Shown here piece by piece: positions 1-12,100 of a DNA stretch of 64,000 bases. The DNA comes from Botryotinia globosa (Eukaryota > Ascomycota > Leotiomycetes > Helotiales > Sclerotiniaceae), in the NCBI GenBank assembly GCA_014898425.1, contig RCSZ01000003.1:1116001-1180000 (forward strand), in the 5' to 3' direction. The position numbers and the translations under genes were made by a program. Under the pieces are notes generated by a model, which was not told the origin of the DNA, did not search any database, and saw only the letters and a list, made by a program, of their open reading frames with translations. The stretch's first letter is position 1. Every line of letters starts with the position of its first letter.

Positions 1-915
1 ACCACATTTTCAACAGAGATCCACCACCCTAAAGAACAAAATCATCTCTAAGGATTGGCAAGCACAAGCATATGCTATCAGCAAACAAAAAAAGAAAGCC
101 GGGATCACTCCACTCAAGAAAGCACGTCAAATGTTGTCTAGAGGGATATGATGCATACTAATGAACTCCAAACAAATAGGCGGAATCTTCGTATCAACTT
201 TCCAAGATAGGCACTCTCACTGTATTCTCGCTCCATTAGGACGGTCTCGACAGGTTCAACCACAGGGAACTGTTTTTTTTTAGCAATGATAACAAATTAT
301 CAAGTCGCCATTCTTTAGGGGAAAGGGGGTTGAAGACTAATTTCTTGTTAAAAAGTTGACGACAGCAAGGTCAAGATAGAAATCTTGGAAAGAGGCAAGT
401 TTAGCGAACGAGGAAAGAATGACCAATATTAAACTTTTACAAACATTTAGAAGCAAGACTGATTTTTCATGGTTTTGATTCAAATTCATTGAAAACTATT
501 TACATGAAGAGGGGATTTATCCAATGAAGTAAATGTTAACCCTCGTCTCCAGCCTATATCACAAAAAATCCGTCCTCTAAAATTAGCCATCTAAAGACAT
601 TGTCCTAATATGCGGATGTAAAATTACATGAAGACGACCTTGATAGACATCCCATACTAATGAGTTTGAAATTTAACCTCTTCAAAGATCATAAGGTGAA
701 TCCTCACCAATACTGTATATCCAAAACCTATGTTGCCCAGTTGATCCACTCCTATGTATGCCTGAATATGAATTAGTTATCGAATGCATATGCAAAAAAC
801 GCCATCGCCTCCGAGCCCAGGCTATATGTAAATCATCGCTCTCATATAATCGTTCATTATTCAAATCTCAATCAAAAGACCAAAACTTGTGACAAATAAT
901 GCAATCAAAAAGTGT
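1..915. other. Intergenic, no gene seen
   Basis: AT-rich sequence downstream of the transcription factor gene on the minus strand. Only short reading frames without family resemblance or splice-linked partners are present. It probably holds the 3' untranslated region of the factor (stop at 916) and possibly regulatory DNA of a gene beyond the left edge. Confidence 0.5.
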
Positions 916-3739
916 TTACCACCAATTCCCCACACCGCCCAAGGTATTTGCATCTGGTCCTTGTTGGCCTGTTTGACTTTGGAAATCCCTCGCCAAATCA
1001 TCCCAGCCAACCCAGCCAGGATCGCCATCAATGGCATTCATGTCAAGATCTAATAAGGCATTGTCATGCATCAACCAAGATATTTGAGTCTGGTCTTGTA
1101 ATTGTTGTTGCTGTTGCTGCATTTGAAGTTGAAGTTGTATCTGCTCGGGCGCTAGCATACCCATTCCTGCTACCTGAGGAGAAACTTCCATGCCAAAATC
1201 ATTATTGAATTCCTGCTGCTGCTCCCTATAATGTGAAGTTTGTTTCGCTTCCGATACCGGTACGTTGGTAGCATCATGTATTGAACTTTGAGCTCTGCGT
1301 ATGGCGACAGGACAATCGTGAGGGGCTCCTTCCCAATGATCATGATCTTCATCGTTTTCTTCTTCCATCGAGCTCATATTTTCTTCTCGCTTTCTCCGAG
1401 CTCTTGCCATGAGTTTTCGCATGGGTTGCCAAAACATACCGCGTTTGCTGCTACCGACAGCAGAGCTCCAATCGTTAAACGCACTGTCAATAGCTTGCCA
1501 AGCTCGCTCCACGAGTGGAGAATTCTTGCGAACAGAGAGTTCGCCAAGAATAAAAGCAATGGCGTGCCATTGTACCTGTAGTTACAGCGGTCAGTAGTGT
1601 TCAGTACCACGATGTCCAACATATACATACATAAGTGCGGAATAGCCAGCCCCATTTCTTGGTAGAAGCTTCTGTCTCCAAGATTCTTGAATACTCGATA
1701 ATTTCGATAGATGACTTGAGAAGACGGTCCTTCGTGTGTGGAGATAAACATTGAGGCCTACCAGGTTGGATCAATGGATGGTAGATTATCAACGACATCT
1801 TTGCAAATATGAGACGTGCCACTGTACCCGCTACCCACTACCGTTTGAAAGATTAGTAAATAAGCAATGCAATCAGAATCTGCGGGTGTACGCGAGGTAT
1901 ACATCGCATTCTCTTTGTAGATTTGAATAATCAAGATAAAGCACGAATAAAAGCTTTTGCTTACATAGAGAGGGCCTGCATTCTCACAGTATTTGAGATA
2001 TTTTTCTTCCATTCGAGCCGCAGTCTCTTTGATCAATTCTTCCTTCTCTTCGAGCGTCAGGTTTGTTGGATTTCCTATGGGACAAGGACCACGACCTGGC
2101 GGAGTGTATTGAAGGCGTTTTGATAAAGCACATATCTCAAACCTTACAAGAACGAATGTCATATCTGAAACTCCTTCTCGGGGCTGTGGTGGTTCCTTTG
2201 CGTCTGGATCTAGATCTTCATCGTTTATTGAAAGTGGGAATTTGGTATCAAATATATGATCAAGTATCGAAGGGTCAGATCCATGGTCCTCGGACGCCCT
2301 CACGTCCAGGACACAGATTTGCCACCAAAGCCGTCTCCTCATTTCCGTATTATATGGGGATAACCCAAACTTCTCCCCGTCACGATGCAACCCTGAGCTT
2401 GTTAGATATTTAGCTTGAGAATCACTTATACAAGAACTCACCAAGCGATTGGCCAATTCTCATCACAAGTCCAGTTAAGGACCATACAAATCGAGTATCG
2501 TCATGTCTACGAACACAAGTCAAGAATAACACGAATGCTTGAACAGTCATAATTTCGTTCGTATTAAGGAAGCCTGCCCTGGCAAGAGCTTGCTCGGTAC
2601 CAAATCGGTACTTTCTTAGTAAGGCATCTTTCTCGACTCCGAAGTTGGTAGCAACCTTTAAAAAGTCAGTCATAGCTTCATAGAATTAAAGCATGTAGGA
2701 ACGAATTAGAAATACAAACCTCTTCATCTGACATGGAAGTGATCGTTGCGAAATATATAGAGAACATCAGGGCTTCTGTGCTCTTGCTTATAGTGTCTAG
2801 ATTGTGTTGAACCTCTTTGATGATTTTCTCAGTCGTAGGCACATGGAGAAGCTTGACCAATGGCATCACATTCTCCAGAAATGTTGACCAGTAGAAAGGT
2901 ATTTGAGAAGGTAAAGGATGTAAGGCCTTCATATTGACGTCGGCAGAGCTATAACCCATCACAAAACTCTGATGATCTGGTTGGGTGGCGGAAGATGGGG
3001 CTGGGATCGGGGAATCTCCATCGGTATCCTCTTCATCCTCGTCGAACATGGCCCGAAGCTCTGCTATCTCTTGCGATAATTCTGCCCAGAACGGATTCGA
3101 TACATATTGACTCTTCCCGGAATCTAATACCAGGCGTCCTATTCCTTCTTCCATGGTAAATGCGGATTTCGGAGCTGCGAGTCCCATATTGAAAGATCTC
3201 GTAGCCCATTGTCGTTTTGTGCCCTTTTCTTCGTCCCTTCCATTCAACCCATTCGTTATAGTTTTCACCGTTCCACCAGGAGACTCGCTGCTCGATTCGA
3301 CATTGTTGTGCGGGGAGGAATGACTGCTTGATGGGGAAGCCTTCGGATTTTCCGCATCCACTTGTCCGCTGAGTTCTTCCACCACTCCTTCCAATCTTCT
3401 TAGTCTCTTCAGAAGTTCCGCTTCTCGATCACTAATAGGCTTTCCTCCGGCCCTGGGGCGTCTGGGGGCTCTACCCGGTGCTGGAAATACGCATGGTGAT
3501 TGCGCCTTGGTACAATTCGAGCAAGGCACCTTTTTGTCGCATTTGACCTTTCGTCTGCGACATGTAACACATGACCGCGCATTCAGTCCAGTAGGAACTG
3601 CAGTAGGAGCCGACGTTGATGTCCGCCGAACATCATCGGGGTTGCTAGGTGGGACAGTAGGGGGAATCGATAACGCTGAGGGGTACGTTGAATTTGGTGG
3701 GATAGCTATTGCCTGCTGGTTTTGATAGTCTCCGAACAT
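916..3739 (-). CDS. Zn2Cys6 fungal-specific transcription factor
   Basis: Nuclear DNA-binding regulator of about 842 residues. My model has five exons: 3739-2720, 2655-2442, 2392-1965, 1837-1631 and 1575-916. The zinc cluster lies at residues 57-83, with six cysteines spaced CX2CX6CX5CX2CX6C (C57, C60, C67, C73, C76, C83). It is followed by a basic linker and a short coiled coil (about 105-125). The middle region has the fungal_trans signature, including GLHRDGEKFGLSPYNTEMRR and a WLFRTYVQWHA block, as in xylanolytic-activator-type factors. The C-terminus is glutamine- and methionine-rich, a plausible activation region. I chose the ATG at 3739; an in-frame upstream ATG at 3787 would add 16 residues. 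Introns are 49-127 nt with clear branch sites. The target pathway cannot be read from the sequence, and neighbours give no hint. Confidence 0.88.
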
Positions 3740-4678
3740 GACTCTTTTGTAAGCGATCACTAAAGCACATTCATCTAGTAGACACAAGCTACAGAATTCT
3801 AGAAAGTGCTTGGTCCGAGAAGAGATTGAAAGTGTGGATTGAATTATATGGAAATATTACCAATCGAATGATTGAATGTTGATGTACGAAGACTGTGCGG
3901 CCGACCCTGAAGATGTCATTATTTAGGGGTGTTCGCTTTGATGCTGTCAGGCTTGACCGTTTACTTGGCAAGAATGATTAAGTTAGCTGGAGTGATTTAT
4001 TAGGTATGAATGTTAATTAATAATAAATCTAGGTAGGTAGTTTAGTTATCTCTTCGACTTCAATTCCTTCTCCCTTGAACCAATGTTAATAAGGAATATT
4101 GTGTAAGCTTAATTGCTGGTAGATATATCGTGCCTACTTTATACTTTATCCTATGTTTTCTGAAGTATATACTGTATATAGTTCTGGAGATGTGTCGTCT
4201 GATAGAACATCGTCGAAGGTTTATTCACGGCCAACTTTGACTTTAACAATTAGGGACAAGTGTCAAACCCCCTTAAACTTTATAATACATGATTTCCAAC
4301 GTGTATCCAATGATATTGTATATGTCGTTCTCTTCGGGAAATCCGGTGTAAGAGAGACGACGATACATTCCTGAGAAGTCTCGAATTTTAATTGAAGATG
4401 ACCAAGCAAGAGTTTACAAGCTGGCAAGCTGTACAAAGTAGTTGGACGGTAGCTCAAAAATAATGTACATGTCATACCTACATTCTTCTGCTTCTAGCCT
4501 CTGTTGTTTATAAGTGCTTGGCTTTCATACACTGTCTGCGGCTCATATCATTGCATGGCGGGACCTTTTTTCACCCGCTATTGAAATTCGATGGCTTGGA
4601 GAGATGGTTGATCTGAATTGTTCGGCTACAAAAACTTCATATGTATACTTAAAAACACCCTTCACTCACAAGCAAATA
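3740..4678. other. Intergenic upstream of the Zn2Cys6 factor
   Basis: About 0.94 kb of AT-rich spacer. It likely contains the promoter and 5' leader of the minus-strand transcription factor. Only frames of about 70 codons or less occur and none resembles a protein family. I see no tandem repeat or mobile element. Confidence 0.45.
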
Positions 4679-4792
4679 GGACAGATGGCCGAGTGGTTAT
4701 GGCGTGTGACTCAAGCTCAATAGCTTAGTTGATTCAATCAATTCGCATTCTCATGGGCTTAGCCCGCGGGGGTTCGAATCCCCCTCTGTTCA
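4679..4792 (+). tRNA. tRNA-Leu(CAA) with 26-nt intron
   Basis: Class II tRNA with a long variable arm. The acceptor stem 4679-4685 (GGACAGA) pairs with 4785-4791 (TCTGTTC) with one G-U wobble, and the discriminator is A4792. The D arm is GCC/GGC at 4688-4703. The anticodon stem 4705-4709 pairs with 4743-4747. The loop begins CTCAAG, so the anticodon is CAA at 4712-4714. An intron of about 26 nt (4716-4741) sits after the base 3' of the anticodon, the canonical position for nuclear tRNA introns and usual for tRNA-Leu(CAA). The variable arm contains GGGC/GCCC. The T arm is GGGGG-TTCGAAT-CCCCC at 4768-4784. Runs of T at 4798-4802 and 4807-4814 fit RNA polymerase III termination. The mature length without intron is 88 nt. 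Confidence 0.93.
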
Positions 4793-5867
4793 TTAGATTT
4801 TTTGCATTTTTTTTGGTTGAATGAAAGACAGTCAGTTCCTGGGGGTGCATGGGCGGGGGGCTGGTAAGCCGACTTTTTTCTTTTAAACATGCACGAGGGC
4901 TTGAGCAAATGGAACGCGACTGACTATAAGAACAGAGAGGAAAAAATGACACAAGTGCGTTACTCGTTGCTCACTCTAAACTCGTGCTAGTGATATTTAT
5001 TGAAGGTAGGTAGCGGAATCTGGTCTATTTTGGCTGAAATTCCAAGTACCGAGAGGGAAAAGGGGCATCTCAGCCGTGCTCTTTTAATAGTTAGCACGTG
5101 TTGTCTGCATATAGTAAGATGTACTTTGATCCCAATTACTTTTGTTTTACTTGAAAAAGTATCTTCATTTTATGAAATACATACATGAAACCTCAATTCC
5201 TATATCTTTTCCGAGGAAGCCGGTCGATAGACTTTTACTCAGCACAAAGGAAAGAGCAGGTGGAGGGAAGACAAAAGCTGGTTTTCTTAACCTCGTATTC
5301 TGCACTGTCATACCTACCTAATTCAAAGGAGTAACTTTCAATGCCAATGCCCAATTCTAGCCCTTCTAGAATTCAACAGTCCATACATTCCAACTCATTC
5401 ACTTCCCCTCGATCTTCCATGCGATCTCTATAAATCTTCTCAATCTCTCCACATGGTCCATTTACGCGTGTTAATTGTGGATACAGCGTGGAGACAAGAA
5501 TCAAAACCGAGCTTGCACAGCCCTATACATTATGCTCACCCCAGACAATGATATCCCTGCGAATGATGCCCTGATTTTCGAGATTCCAATCATGTCGAAA
5601 CACCAAATTCGATCAGCAATAAACAAGAAGATCAATGCCATGTCTAGATCCCCGTTTTCTCGCAATGCTGTCGCACCAGTTGCTCATAGTTTCCATCCCA
5701 TCTCATGCACATAGTCGAACGGTCCTAATATAAGAACAAAACAATAGACCAAATCATATATCTAATACCAACTACTGCTCCTCGAAACTCGAAACAATTT
5801 TTGGAAAATTTCTTTTCCTACATTATCTAAAATCTCCAAAAGCACTCTCTCGAAGATCATAAGAATC
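4793..5867. other. Intergenic, no gene seen
   Basis: Spacer between the tRNA and the small Ser-rich gene. The first about 20 bases carry the T-rich RNA polymerase III terminator. The rest shows only short frames. The last about 100 bases, pyrimidine- and A-rich, look like a fungal 5' leader for the gene starting at 5868. Confidence 0.4.
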
Positions 5868-6422
5868 ATGAATTTCCCTCCAAAGCACAACCCCTATCTC
5901 GATCCTACCAATAAACAGCATCGCGATTACACCCGTCTAGACGTATCTCACTCTCCAGACAACGTCCCAGACACCCCTTTCAACTCACCCACGGCAATGT
6001 CACTCTCAAACTCTGAATCCTCAAGTCTAAATTTCAATCCCTTTTCTCTAAACCAATTCATCATGAACGGAAATGAAACATCCTCATCGTCATCACTACA
6101 CCAATCACGAAACTTCACACCCACATCCGCACCATCAGATTGGCGTCCCGAATCGCGGGATCGTGCTGGTTCAACTGGCTCGGAAAGATCGGATATTATT
6201 AGCAACGGTAGACAATGCCACTGTGGAAGTGGAGGAATGCAAAAAAGACACGGTGGTGAAGAACCCAGTCCTGGGTCTGGAAGTTATAGCGACAGTCGTT
6301 GTGAGCAGTGCATCTTAGGAGACGAAGATGTGGAGAGGGGAAGATGTAGGGCGAGGACGAATTCGAGCAGCTCAAGGGATAAGACGAGTTCCAGGGAAAG
6401 GAAAAGGAGAATGGATCTTTGA
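5868..6422 (+). CDS. Small Ser-rich hypothetical protein with CxC/CxxC motifs
   Basis: Single-exon frame of 184 residues that I do not recognise. It is mostly low-complexity and polar: the first about 110 residues are rich in Ser, Asn and Pro with no membrane segment or signal peptide. The C-terminal third contains CHCGSG near residue 117 and RCEQC near residue 144, then a basic Ser/Arg-rich tail (SSSRDKTSSRERKRRMDL). Two paired-cysteine motifs about 25 residues apart could bind a metal, but this is inference. The ATG follows an A/C-rich leader with ATC before the start, which suits fungal initiation. The terminal RS-rich run could act as a nuclear signal. It may be a lineage-restricted protein. 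The chance that the frame is not a real gene is modest, because 184 codons without a stop in this base composition are uncommon. Confidence 0.6.
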   Translation: MNFPPKHNPYLDPTNKQHRDYTRLDVSHSPDNVPDTPFNSPTAMSLSNSESSSLNFNPFSLNQFIMNGNETSSSSSLHQSRNFTPTSAPSDWRPESRDRAGSTGSERSDIISNGRQCHCGSGGMQKRHGGEEPSPGSGSYSDSRCEQCILGDEDVERGRCRARTNSSSSRDKTSSRERKRRMDL

Positions 6423-7021
6423 TTTATGTGTGGTTGGAGGAATATCTAGAGGACAGTTTTGGAAAGATTCTAGCAACCAATAGTTTATTTGGTTTTCATA
6501 TATGTTTCCGGCGTTTCTTGACATCCAATACACGTTTGGATCTTCGCAATTGAACTCAACACGGAGTTCGAATCTTCGAAATAAGGTTGAGGAGGATTCT
6601 TGCCAATTAGGTCAAAATTTTACTTTACATTTGAAGACGTATTTACATTCCTCTACCATCCCTTGAAGGTTGATGAATCAGACTTCATCCTATATTTCAG
6701 ACAAATTCAAATTAAGAACTCACTCTGCACAATCTAGGCACTTGGTCGTTATTTGTGACTGTGCCTTGAGAATTACATCTGTCGGGTGTTAATGGCGCTT
6801 CATGGCGCTTCATGGCAACCATTTCAAATACACGTTGATAAAGAATTCTTCTCCATTTCGCTATTTGACACAAATCAGGTAATGATTTATTTAACGATTA
6901 ACTTCAGCCATTCCTATGGACGCATTAACCTTAGACGGTCAACCTTAAGAATATACCATCACATTCCAGATTCGGAACCAATGATACTGACGTGCATCAT
7001 TTGTCTTTATCAATGATTTCT
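6423..7021. other. Convergent intergenic region
   Basis: Spacer between the stop of the Ser-rich gene (+) and the stop of the glutamine-rich gene (-), so it mainly holds two 3' untranslated regions. One short direct duplication, GGCGCTTCAT twice, occurs near 6793-6813. No other structure was seen. Confidence 0.4.
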
Positions 7022-8534
7022 CTAAAGGACGTCCAAATCGCCTGCCAAAATATGTGCCAGGGTCTTGTGTGAATTGACTACGTACCGCAATTCATCTGTG
7101 GGATAGCAGGCTCGCGGTCTCGCTCCTCCTGTCCTGATATCTACCGGCAAGATACCATCCGGTGTCATACTGTTACCGTGATATCCAAAATTCCTTATAT
7201 AAACCATGTCATTGGCCTTGCACGACATGTGTTCCATCACCACTCGCAACAGTTGATCGTTTCCGTCCTCAGAAACTTGTCCTGTGACTTCGAAAACATC
7301 CCCGTGATCCATCACACCAGAAGATTGAGAGATGCCAGATATATAAATCGCAATTTTCAGAGGGGCATGGACTTGATTCCGTTCCTTTGTTTCTACCGAG
7401 AAATAGAAATGGCCTCTGTATATTACCAATGTGTTTGCCTCTGGCCCTACACAAAAGTACTGCCTTTTTTCCGGTAGAGCAAATTTGGTTTAACAGAGGT
7501 TGAATCCCAATACGATATGCGATCTCAGATACTTTTTTGTTATATATTGACATTAGGTCTTCACGAATATTGCAAATTCGATGCAAGTCGCAGCCCAGGT
7601 TTTGAAGAAGCTGGGTGAGTCGATTCTCGAGACGATACTCAAAGGTTCTCTGGGCTATCGAAGAGTCTTGTTTTTGCGAAACAATTAACGTCGAATAGTT
7701 TAGTTTAATGTCAGAAGTAGAAAATGCGGGCCACATTCGGCCGATGGCAGTATGTACGTCATCGAGAGCTTCCAGAATGACAGCTGAGACTTCACGTTCC
7801 AGGTCTTCTTTGCAACGAATAAGGAAGTAGCTGCGTGGAAGAAGACGATCTCGAAAAGCAGATATCAAATCAATTCTTTTGCCATTCCCTAGAGTTTTGG
7901 CGCTGCCTAAGTGCGATTTAGACAACCGGGGTGTGTCTTGATCCGGCACATCATTGTGGGGGGAATCCTGGGCTACAAATGCGTTTGGCACAATATCTTG
8001 TTGAGGGGTTTCGACTTCAGACATGGCCGACATCTCAAAGTTTTGCATTGAGCCCGAGAAAAAACCCGTGGGCATTTGTGGATGACTTTGTACTGAGGAT
8101 TGAGATTGAGTCTCGAAGGAAGTCATGACATCAAGACCAATGGAACCTTGCGATTGAGGCAATGGCTGCGATTGGGGCATCAGTTGGAATTGAGATGACT
8201 GGACTAGAGGCAATGAAAATAGGGGGGGATCTGACGATGGTTGTGGCGTTAGGTATTGAGACGGGACTTGTTGCTGGACAAATGTTTGCGGATGATACAG
8301 CTGTCGAGATTCAAGAGAATTGTGCTGCTGAAGATTTTCCAGCCCTTCCTCAAATGGTTGCTGTTGTTGAAAAGATTCTAGCAATTGAGGCTGGAATGGT
8401 CGTTGAGATGCGGGATTTGAGTGACTATTTTGAGAAGGCGGATTATTTGGCGGTACATAGGCTGGTGGAAAGCCTTTTTAGTTGTCTTGAGTAATGCCAT
8501 GCTCGTCGTAAGAGTTACTGCTTTGGCCGTGCAT
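7022..8534 (-). CDS. Glutamine-rich hypothetical protein; frame interrupted
   Basis: The long frame reads down from an ATG at 8534 but meets an in-frame TAA at 8478-8480, 18 codons in, then runs open to about 7533. The C-terminal 140 codons (7459-7022) lie in another frame. Two explanations exist. (a) Two weak introns: 8518-8474 (45 nt, GTAACT donor, AAAAAG acceptor) and 7532-7460 (73 nt, GTATCT donor, GGCAG acceptor). Both are phase-compatible and give about 464 residues. (b) A nonsense change plus a one-base slip in the A6 run on the minus strand (7465-7470), i.e. a pseudogene or assembly error. The N-terminal about 170 residues are Gln/Pro/Ser-rich (prion-like composition). The rest is an unrecognised globular region, ending near NSHKTLAHILAGDLDVL. 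Neither candidate intron has the clear CTAAC branch site of its neighbours. I assign no function. Confidence 0.5.
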
Positions 8535-9163
8535 TATTGCGGGTTGCAAATACTACAAAGTGGTAAGCAAACAAGTAGCTAAATGTATGTGGATTGATGA
8601 GCAGTGAGGATGTCTCCAAAAACCAGAAGTATTTACATTGACCAGACTCGCTGTGTAGAGTTGGCGGGAGCTATTCTAAAGCAATTCCTCTAAATACGAA
8701 ATCGGGAGGCATGTTTGGACGCCTACTTGATAGTTGCCCTTTCTCTTTTTGGCCTCGAAGTTGAGAGTTGTATACAACCACCCTCTCTATATCCTGGATC
8801 AATGCCTGAGAATTCTCGATGCTTGACATGGGTATTGAAAAGAAGCGAACCAAATGCTTTCATGATTTAGAACGCAGCGAAGCTGAATGACAAATCGTAT
8901 GAAATCAAATCACAGCTGCTCGTTTTGAAAGAGAAATAACAACAAGCACCGAAATCACATAGCCTAAGGGGTGTCACGAACGACTGGTAGATTGAAATCG
9001 AATCCAGTGACTTACTCACACTTTGCAATTGATCAACTAATCGAGACTTATGCTCAAAATACAATATTTACTTGAAACAAGCCACTGCAAATCAAACTGA
9101 CGTCTAAACATTGAAAAAGTAGCTTCTGCTCTAAGATAATCCTCTCGGGCCGGGGTATAATTC
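8535..9163. other. Intergenic, upstream of the Gln-rich gene
   Basis: About 0.6 kb between the candidate start of the glutamine-rich gene and the stop of alanyl-tRNA synthetase. It holds the promoter of the former and the 3' end of neither recognisable RNA nor other gene. No repeats were seen. Confidence 0.4.
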
Positions 9164-12100
9164 TTAAAGCTTCAATTTCTCGGCAAACCATTTCTCGGCG
9201 ACAGCAACCGCATCCTCAATTTTATCAGGGTTGGTACCTTGACCAGTACGAGTTGGCTCCTTTCCACCGGATCGGCCTCCTACAACCTCTGAGACTGCTG
9301 CAGCCCATTGCTCCGCACTCACGCCCTTGGAAGCAGCATCCTATGCAGTGTTAGTGACTTTTGGAGGTAAAAAAGACGTTTTGCACTTACTGTACCAACA
9401 TATACACCGTGCACAACAGCACCTTCACTAGCACTACCTCCAAAAAGATAAACTGTCTTATCCTTTGCCTTTGACTTGAAATGGTTCATAACGTCAGCAA
9501 TAGCCTTGGAATTTGCAGAGATTGGCAATTGTGCGATATACGCGGTGCTGTCTTTGTTCTTTGAATCAGCAAAATAAGCGGTAACAGTATCCAAAGCAGT
9601 CTTGGATTCGGCCTTTTGCTTCTTCTTTTGTTCATCAAGGACATCTTTCTGAACCTTGGTAAATTTCTTCTTTAGGTCCTCCTTAGCAAGTACCGAGATA
9701 GTGAGGTGGTTCAAGTCATTTTGTGTTGCCTTGACCTCTTGTTCCTTCTCGACGCCGTGAGGCATAGCATCCAGAGCTGCGATACGTTTGCCGAATTCCA
9801 AGGCAATTCTCTGCACCTCATGCGCGGCATCACCAGTATAAGCGATGATTCTTCTAATTCCTTTAGCAATACCGCTTTCCTCGACAATAACGAGGTCCTT
9901 GATAATGCCCGTTTGGTCGACGTGAGTTCCACCGCAGAATTCAACACTGACCTTTCGCCATTCTGGATTCTTGGGCTCGGCGAGCAGAACGTCAACTTCG
10001 ACACCAACAGACACCACTCGAACGGGGTTTGGGTAAGTTTCGCCGAAGACAGCACGTACACCTTCAATGCCCTTTGCGATATCAAGATCAACGTCTTTCG
10101 AGTAGATCTTGCAATTTTGCTTGATATAAGAGTTTGCAGAATCTTCAATCTTCTTGAGTTCAGGTAATGTGACTTGAGCTTTATGCGAGAAATCAAATCG
10201 GAGTTTCTCTTGGTCAACAAGTGATCCCTTCTGGTTGATATCTTCACCCAAGTGCTCCCTCAACGCATGATTGAGGATATGGGTACCGGTATGGTTATTG
10301 CGGATAGGTTGTCTCCTCAATTCGTCGTATTCGCAAATAACTTCATCACCAGTCCTAAAGTCTCCATAGTCCATATAACCATTGTGAACAATGTATCCAC
10401 CATATGCTTGAGTATCAAGGACTTTGAATTCCGCAACACCATCAATTATGATTTTTCCGGTGTCGAAAACTTGCCCACCTTGTTCGGCGTAGAAGTTTGT
10501 CTTATCTAATAAAATACCAAATGGTTTATCATTAGGCAAATCCGCAGTGCTCTTAAGGAAGCTCTTGCCATCGTAAATGAGTTGAATCTTGCCAGTTGAA
10601 TCGCCCTTCGAAAATTTAGCATCATCGTTGGGTCGAGGAATACCCATGTTGTCCAGCTCGGCAATTTGATGAACATCCAATTTGGCGAAAGTGTGGGCAG
10701 CTTCCTTAACGGATTTACTGGCCTCCCTCGCCTTCTCTTTTGCAATCTCGATTTCTCCTTCATCTGTCTCAAGACCACGCTCTTCCGCCATGATCTTGGT
10801 CAAATCTTCTGGGAAACCAAAGGTGTCATATAATCTCCATACATCTGCACCAGAAAGCTTCTTGGTGTTCGTCTTGATGGCTTGAGCGGCATATTTCTCG
10901 AACATCTTCTCACCACGATCTAATGTTCTAGCGAAAGCCTCTTCCTCTTCATCTAAGATTTCCTTCACATCTTGTTGCTTTTTCACAATTTCGGGAAATT
11001 GCTCACCCATTTGTTCAACAAGAGCTGGCAGGATCTTGGAGAAGAAGCTACCAATTTCGGCATTAAAGTATTTTCGAGCATAGCGAGATCCTCTTCTCAA
11101 GACACGGCGTACAACATAACCGCGTCCCTCGTTGTTGGGAACACCTCCATCTGAAATAGCGAAAGTAAGTAAGCGAATATGGTCAGCAACAACACGATAA
11201 GCAGTGTCGATCCCATCAGTATCATCCTTTCCATATTTGTCGGTGTAAGGTCTGGCGTTTGTGACCTCTTGAATCTTGGCAAATAACGGCGAGAACACAT
11301 CTGTGTCATAATTCGATGATTTGTCTTGCAATACCGAAACTAAACGTTCGTAGCCCATACCAGTATCAATATGCTTAGCTGGTAGAGTCTTCAAAGATCT
11401 ATCCTTCTGGCGATCGAATTGGATAAATACGATGTTCCAGATCTCCAATACGTTAGGGTCATCTTGATTAACAAGGTGAGCGGCATTGCGTCCTCCCCCT
11501 ATTCTGTCGTAATGAATTTCACTACAAGGTCCACATGGACCTGTCTCTCCCATTTCCCAGAAATTATCTTTCATGTTTCCTGTCAAGATATGATCCTCCT
11601 TGACTCCAGCCTTCAACCATAAGTTCTTGGCCTCTGTGTCCGCTGGGACATTATTCTCCGAATCTCCTTCAAAATATGTAACGTATAAGCGATCTGGATC
11701 CAACCCGTAGACCTTTGTAAGTAACTCCCATGCCATTCCAATAGCATCTGTCTTGAAGTAGTCGCCAAACGACCAATTTCCCAACATCTCGAAGAAGGTC
11801 TATGACTCACATGTTAAAGCTGCTCAAATCTCGCATATCAAAGTGTCAACTTACATGATGATAACTATCTTTTCCGACATCATCAAGATCCTATAAACAA
11901 TCAGATCAGATACTTTCCAGCCCGGAGTCAGATAGCCCTACGTTATGTTTTCCTCCAGCACGAATACACTACAACTCCGTTAGCACAACCCTACGATAAC
12001 GGCAGCAACACAATCATCTACCTTCTGTGTATCCACCGCTCTCTTTAATTGTGCCATATCATCGGTCTTGCCCACGGTGCCAAGGAAAATCGGCTTGAAC

